From NCBI RefSeq assembly GCF_013359865.1, contig NZ_JABMCE010000062.1:31888-95887 (forward strand): 64,000 nucleotides of DNA, read 5' to 3'. Under the pieces are notes generated by a model. That model ran no database searches. It was not told where the DNA came from and saw nothing but the letters and a program-made list of their open reading frames with translations. Made by a program: the position numbers and the translations under genes. The DNA is from Curtobacterium pusillum. Lineage in GTDB: Bacteria > Actinomycetota > Actinomycetes > Actinomycetales > Microbacteriaceae. Within the stretch, counting starts at the first letter, position 1. The number at the start of each line of letters is the position of its first letter. Below, piece after piece: positions 60,625-64,000 of this stretch.

Positions 60625-62039
60625 GCGGTCACCTCCACGGCGTCGCGAGCCGCGGTCGCGCCCGCTCCGCCCGCGAACGCTCCGCGCCAGCGCCTGGCCG
60701 GGTGCGTGTCCGGCAGCTGCGGGTGGCCGAACAGCTTCTCGCGCAGGGTCCCCGGTCGGTACTCGGTCTGCATGAGTCCCCGTTCCTGCAGGGTCGGTGC
60801 GATGTGCTCGACGAACTCCTCGTACGAACCGGGCAGCGTCCAGTTGATGACGTTCACCCCGTCGACGCCGGCACGCTGCCAGTCGGCGAGCTCGTCGGCG
60901 ATCTGCTCCGGCGTCCCGACGACGCGGGCCCGGAGTTTGGCGGACAGGCGGGCGAGGTCGGCGATGGTCGGTTCGCGGTCGCCGGCGGCTTCGCGGAGCC
61001 ACTGCAGGTGTGACTGCCCGGCGTGCGTGCGGACCTCGGAGAGCGGCGTGTCGGGGTCGAGCGGTTCGCCGGTGTCCGGGTCGAAGCCGAGGTTGGAGTG
61101 CACGAGGAAGCCGTCGGCGGCGAGGTACTCGTCGATCTCGGCTTCCTTCGCCTTCGCCTCGGCCTCGGTGGAGCCGGTGACGAACGTGAGCCCGAGGAAG
61201 AACGCGATGTCCTCCCGACGACGGCCGGCCGCGGCAGCGAGGTCGCGGGTCTCGCGGATGAGCTGCTCGGTGGCGTCGCGGTTCGAGGTGAGGATGAACT
61301 GGGCCTCGGCGTTCCGCGCGGCGAAGGCCCGGCCGGCGGGAGACGACCCGGCCTGGAACAGCACGGGCGTCCGCTGCGGCGACGGAGCCGACAGGTGCGG
61401 ACCCTGCACGTCGTACCGTTCGCCGTGGTGGTCGATGCGGTGCACCTTCGACGGGTCCGCGTAGCCGAGCACCGGGTCCTTCAGGACGGCACCGTCCTCC
61501 CAGGAGCCCTCCCAGAGCTTCGCGCAGACCTCCAGGTACTCCTCCGCCCAGACGTAGCGCTCGTCGTGCTCCTCGAGTCGGTCCTGTCCGAAGTTCCGGG
61601 CGGCGCTGTCGAGGGCGCTCGTGACGACGTTCCAGCCGATGCGGCCCCGGGTGATGTGGTCGAGCGTGGAGACCTTGCGGGCGAAGTCGAACGGGTGCGA
61701 CTGGATGACGCTCGACGTGAACGCGAGGCCGAGGTGCTCGGTGGACACGGCGAGTGCGGAGAGCAGCACCGACGGGTCGTTCGAGGGGATCTGCAGCCCC
61801 TCGCGGAGGTTCGTCGAGTAGTCCCCGCGGGCCGGACCGTAGGTGCCGACGACGTCGGCGAAGAACATCGCGTCGAACTTCCCGCGCTCGAGGGTCTTCG
61901 CGAGGTCGGTCCACAGCGTCACGTCGTCGAAGTCCGTCTGGCGGGCGTCCGGATGGCGCCACAGGCCGTGCTGGATGTGCGACGTCGTGTTCATGACGAA
62001 GGCCGCGAAGCGCAGCGGACGGTTCGGTGCATCGCTCAT
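60621..62039 (-). CDS. LLM-class flavin-dependent monooxygenase (NtaA/DszA-like)
   Basis: 472-aa FMN-dependent monooxygenase: RFAAFVMNTTSHIQHGLWRH at the start, KFDAMFFADVVGTYGP, GRIGWNVVTSALDSAARNFG and VLFQAGSSPAGRAFAARNAE are hallmarks of the NtaA/SnaA/DszA group. It needs FMNH2 from a separate reductase, not seen here. ATG 62039 or 62048 may be the start. First gene of the pair; divergent from the MHS transporter, which may bring in the substrate. Confidence 0.9.
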   Translation of the reverse strand: MSDAPNRPLRFAAFVMNTTSHIQHGLWRHPDARQTDFDDVTLWTDLAKTLERGKFDAMFFADVVGTYGPARGDYSTNLREGLQIPSNDPSVLLSALAVSTEHLGLAFTSSVIQSHPFDFARKVSTLDHITRGRIGWNVVTSALDSAARNFGQDRLEEHDERYVWAEEYLEVCAKLWEGSWEDGAVLKDPVLGYADPSKVHRIDHHGERYDVQGPHLSAPSPQRTPVLFQAGSSPAGRAFAARNAEAQFILTSNRDATEQLIRETRDLAAAAGRRREDIAFFLGLTFVTGSTEAEAKAKEAEIDEYLAADGFLVHSNLGFDPDTGEPLDPDTPLSEVRTHAGQSHLQWLREAAGDREPTIADLARLSAKLRARVVGTPEQIADELADWQRAGVDGVNVINWTLPGSYEEFVEHIAPTLQERGLMQTEYRPGTLREKLFGHPQLPDTHPARRWRGAFAGGAGATAARDAVEVTA

Positions 62040-62141
62040 GCGCTCCATGTTCCCCGTCGTCCGGTCGCGGGCGGCAGTGTCGTGACCTCGCGTTACGCGG
62101 GGTGTTCCGCGATGCCTTGGAGGCGACCATGCTCCTGAGGC

Positions 62142-63551
62142 ATGCCGACGCCGATCACCGCTGCCGCGCCTCCCGTCCGTCCCACCGCACCGTCCACGAA
62201 CGCGACCCGCCGTCGCGTCGCCCTGGCGTCGTTCGTCGGGACGACCGTGGAGTACTACGACTTCTACCTGTACGCGACCGCCTCCGCGCTGGTGTTCGCA
62301 CCGACGTTCTTCCCGTCCGTGACACCGGCTGTCGGGGTCATCGCGTCCTTCGCGACGTACGGCGTCGGGTTCGTCGCCCGTCCGCTCGGCGGGGTCATCG
62401 CGGGGCATCTGGGCGACCGGATCGGGCGGAAGAAGCTGCTCGTCGCGTCGCTGGTGCTCATGGGGGTCGCGTCGACGCTCATCGGCGTGGTCCCGTCCGC
62501 GGCGACGATCGGCGTCGGTGCCGTCGTCGCGCTCGTGTTCCTGCGGCTGCTGCAGGGTGTCGCCGCGGGCGCGGAGTGGGGCGGCTCGGCGCTGCTGTCG
62601 GTCGAGCATGCGCCCGAACGGCACCGCGGACTGTTCGGTGCGTTCACGCAGATGGGCTCCGCGGGCGGGATGCTCCTCGCCACCGGGGTGTTCACGCTCG
62701 TGCGGACACTGCTCGGCAACGAGGTGTTCCTCGCGTGGGGCTGGCGGCTGCCGTTCCTGTTCTCAGCCGTGATCGTCGCCGTCGGCCTCGTCATCCGGCT
62801 GGGGGTGCACGACGCGCCGGTCTTCCGGGAGCTGCGCGACTCCGGTGGGATCGAGCGGTTCCCGGTCTGGCAGGCGATCCGTCGGCACCCGCGGGCGATC
62901 CTCGTCACTGCGGGCTTGCGGCTCGTGCAGCCGGCGCTGTACTCGATCCTGACGACGTACTCGCTGACCTACCTCGGCACGGTGCGGGGCGCATCGGGTG
63001 CAGCGGCAGGGCTGCAGGCGGTGCTGATCATCTCGGCGGTGTCGCTCGTGTCGACGCCGTTCTGGGGGTGGCTGTCGGACCGGATCGGACGTCGGGTGCT
63101 CACGATCTGGTCGGCGGCCGGGATCGCGGTGCTGATCTGGCCGTTCTTCGCGTTCCTCGACGCCGGGCCCCTCGTGCTCCTGCCGCTCGTCGCACTCATC
63201 GGCATGTGCGTCTTCCACGACAGCATCTACGGTCCGCAGGCGGCGTGGTTCGCGGAGCAGTTCCCGACCGGGCGACGCTACTCGGGGATGTCGCTCGGGT
63301 ACCAGATCGGGTCGATCTTCTCCGTCGGGCTCACCCCGCTGCTGGCTGCCGTTTTCGTCGAGGTCGGCGGGGGCTCGCCGTGGATCCTGTGCGCGTACCT
63401 CGGCGTGTACGCGGTGCTGAGCATCGTGGCGGCGGTGTTCGCGGTGGACCCGCGCGCGGCGGCACGGCGTGCGGCGCGGGCAGCAAGGTCCGGCTCCGCT
63501 ACGTCCGCACCACCACGTCCGCCAGCGACACCGGCTGCTCGGTCGCGATGA
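62142..63551 (+). CDS. MFS transporter, MHS family
   Basis: 469-aa metabolite:proton symporter with 12 helices. LASFVGTTVEYYDFYLYATA and GHLGDRIGRKKLLVASLVLM are the family signatures, and GVAAGAEWGGSALLSVEHAP the loop after helix 4. The tail is alanine/arginine-rich (ARRAARAARSGSATSAPPRP) and its last 53 nt lie opposite the end of the next gene. Divergent from the oxygenase pair; likely imports an organic acid or sulfonate-like substrate. Confidence 0.93.
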   Translation: MPTPITAAAPPVRPTAPSTNATRRRVALASFVGTTVEYYDFYLYATASALVFAPTFFPSVTPAVGVIASFATYGVGFVARPLGGVIAGHLGDRIGRKKLLVASLVLMGVASTLIGVVPSAATIGVGAVVALVFLRLLQGVAAGAEWGGSALLSVEHAPERHRGLFGAFTQMGSAGGMLLATGVFTLVRTLLGNEVFLAWGWRLPFLFSAVIVAVGLVIRLGVHDAPVFRELRDSGGIERFPVWQAIRRHPRAILVTAGLRLVQPALYSILTTYSLTYLGTVRGASGAAAGLQAVLIISAVSLVSTPFWGWLSDRIGRRVLTIWSAAGIAVLIWPFFAFLDAGPLVLLPLVALIGMCVFHDSIYGPQAAWFAEQFPTGRRYSGMSLGYQIGSIFSVGLTPLLAAVFVEVGGGSPWILCAYLGVYAVLSIVAAVFAVDPRAAARRAARAARSGSATSAPPRPPATPAARSR

Positions 63552-64000
63552 ACGTCGCCTCCTGCGCCGCCCACCGCTCCCACTCGCGCGCGAACACCTC
63601 GCCGTCGCGGCGGATCGACCGCTCCCACCGGGTCGCGTCGTCGGCCTCCAGCCACACGCGGAACGACGCGAGCGGAGCCGAGGCCCGGGACAGCGCACCG
63701 CACCCCTCGACGACGATCGGGAGGCGCGGGTCGACCGCCGTCCACCCGTCCGGTTCCGAGGTGGTCCAGTCCCAGCGTCGGTACCCGGACGGCGTGCCGA
63801 GGACGTCGGTCACCACGGCTTCCGCCGCCGCTCGCAGTCCGTCCCACCCCGGGTAGACGTCGTCGAGGTGCACGATCTGGGCTCCGAGCCGCGCGGCCAG
63901 GGCGTTCCCGAGGGTGGTCTTGCCCGTGCCGGACCTGCCGTCGATCAGCACGACGAGCCGCCGGGCCGACGGGGCCAGGCCCGCATCCGCGGCCTGCGCC
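63499..64000 (-). CDS. P-loop nucleoside/uridine kinase-like protein, cut at the right edge
   Basis: Walker A LIDGRSGTGKTTLGNALAAR, then IVHLDDVYPGWDGLRAAAEA and the arginine-containing lid WLEADDATRWERSIRRDGEV: a small uridine-kinase-like ATPase. The frame stays open to the window end (ADAGLAPSARRLVVLIDG), so the true start is either GTG 63951 or, more likely, beyond the edge. Substrate unknown. Overlaps the transporter end by 53 nt. Confidence 0.8.
   Translation of the reverse strand, partial: AQAADAGLAPSARRLVVLIDGRSGTGKTTLGNALAARLGAQIVHLDDVYPGWDGLRAAAEAVVTDVLGTPSGYRRWDWTTSEPDGWTAVDPRLPIVVEGCGALSRASAPLASFRVWLEADDATRWERSIRRDGEVFAREWERWAAQEATFIATEQPVSLADVVVRT

Overview
The window is very GC-rich (about 70 %) actinobacterial chromosomal DNA. 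Gene content, gene order (tig-clpP1-clpP2 ... clpX) and the many leaderless genes (a TANNNT box 6-7 nt before the start codon) point to Microbacteriaceae; the style is most like Curtobacterium, a plant-associated genus. The genus is an inference; no rRNA or marker tree was available.

Layout. 1-12.1 kb is mostly housekeeping: a cut-off MFS gene, valS, a TetR regulator, an M3 peptidase, and the Clp/trigger factor block (clpX, clpP2, clpP1, tig), with a ycnI-copC copper pair set into it on the opposite strand. tRNA-Pro and tRNA-Gly follow; the 3' end of tRNA-Gly is repeated twice more in a 47-bp tandem repeat, which looks like a used attachment site. 13.6-23.6 kb is a glycan-use locus: a secreted EndoH-like GH18 enzyme, a GH38 alpha-mannosidase, a GH5 enzyme, a three-gene sugar ABC importer and a divergent LacI regulator with clear operators. 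The enzyme set fits breakdown of N-glycans of the host plant. 23.6-24.3 kb holds two small proteins behind a perfect LexA (SOS) box. 24.3-28.1 kb has an EamA exporter and a NarL-type two-component system. 28-49.4 kb is a mix of metabolism, repair and regulation (PaiB-like, amidohydrolase, Nei-type glycosylase, RpiB, HTH/GNAT pair, an unrecognised three-gene operon, nitroreductase-like DsbA protein, PepN, MscS, globin, TesB, EttA, SSB, MsrA). 49.4-54.9 kb has a GT39 membrane glycosyltransferase and a small nonulosonic-acid (sialic acid-like) cluster. 55-57.2 kb is a self-regulated MarR-MFS operon. 57.24-58.08 kb is a gene-free array of eight ~60-bp palindromes, upstream of orn, tRNA-His and a metallopeptidase. 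The last part has an LLM flavin monooxygenase/acyl-CoA dehydrogenase pair, an MHS transporter and a cut-off P-loop kinase-like gene.

Two families of palindromes stand out as unexplained structure. One is a dispersed REP-like element with the core GGAGGCGCGG...CCGCGCCTCC, found at more than ten places, mostly just after stop codons but three times read inside genes. The other is the dense array at 57.27-58.0 kb. No insertion sequence, transposase, phage gene, CRISPR array or rRNA was seen.
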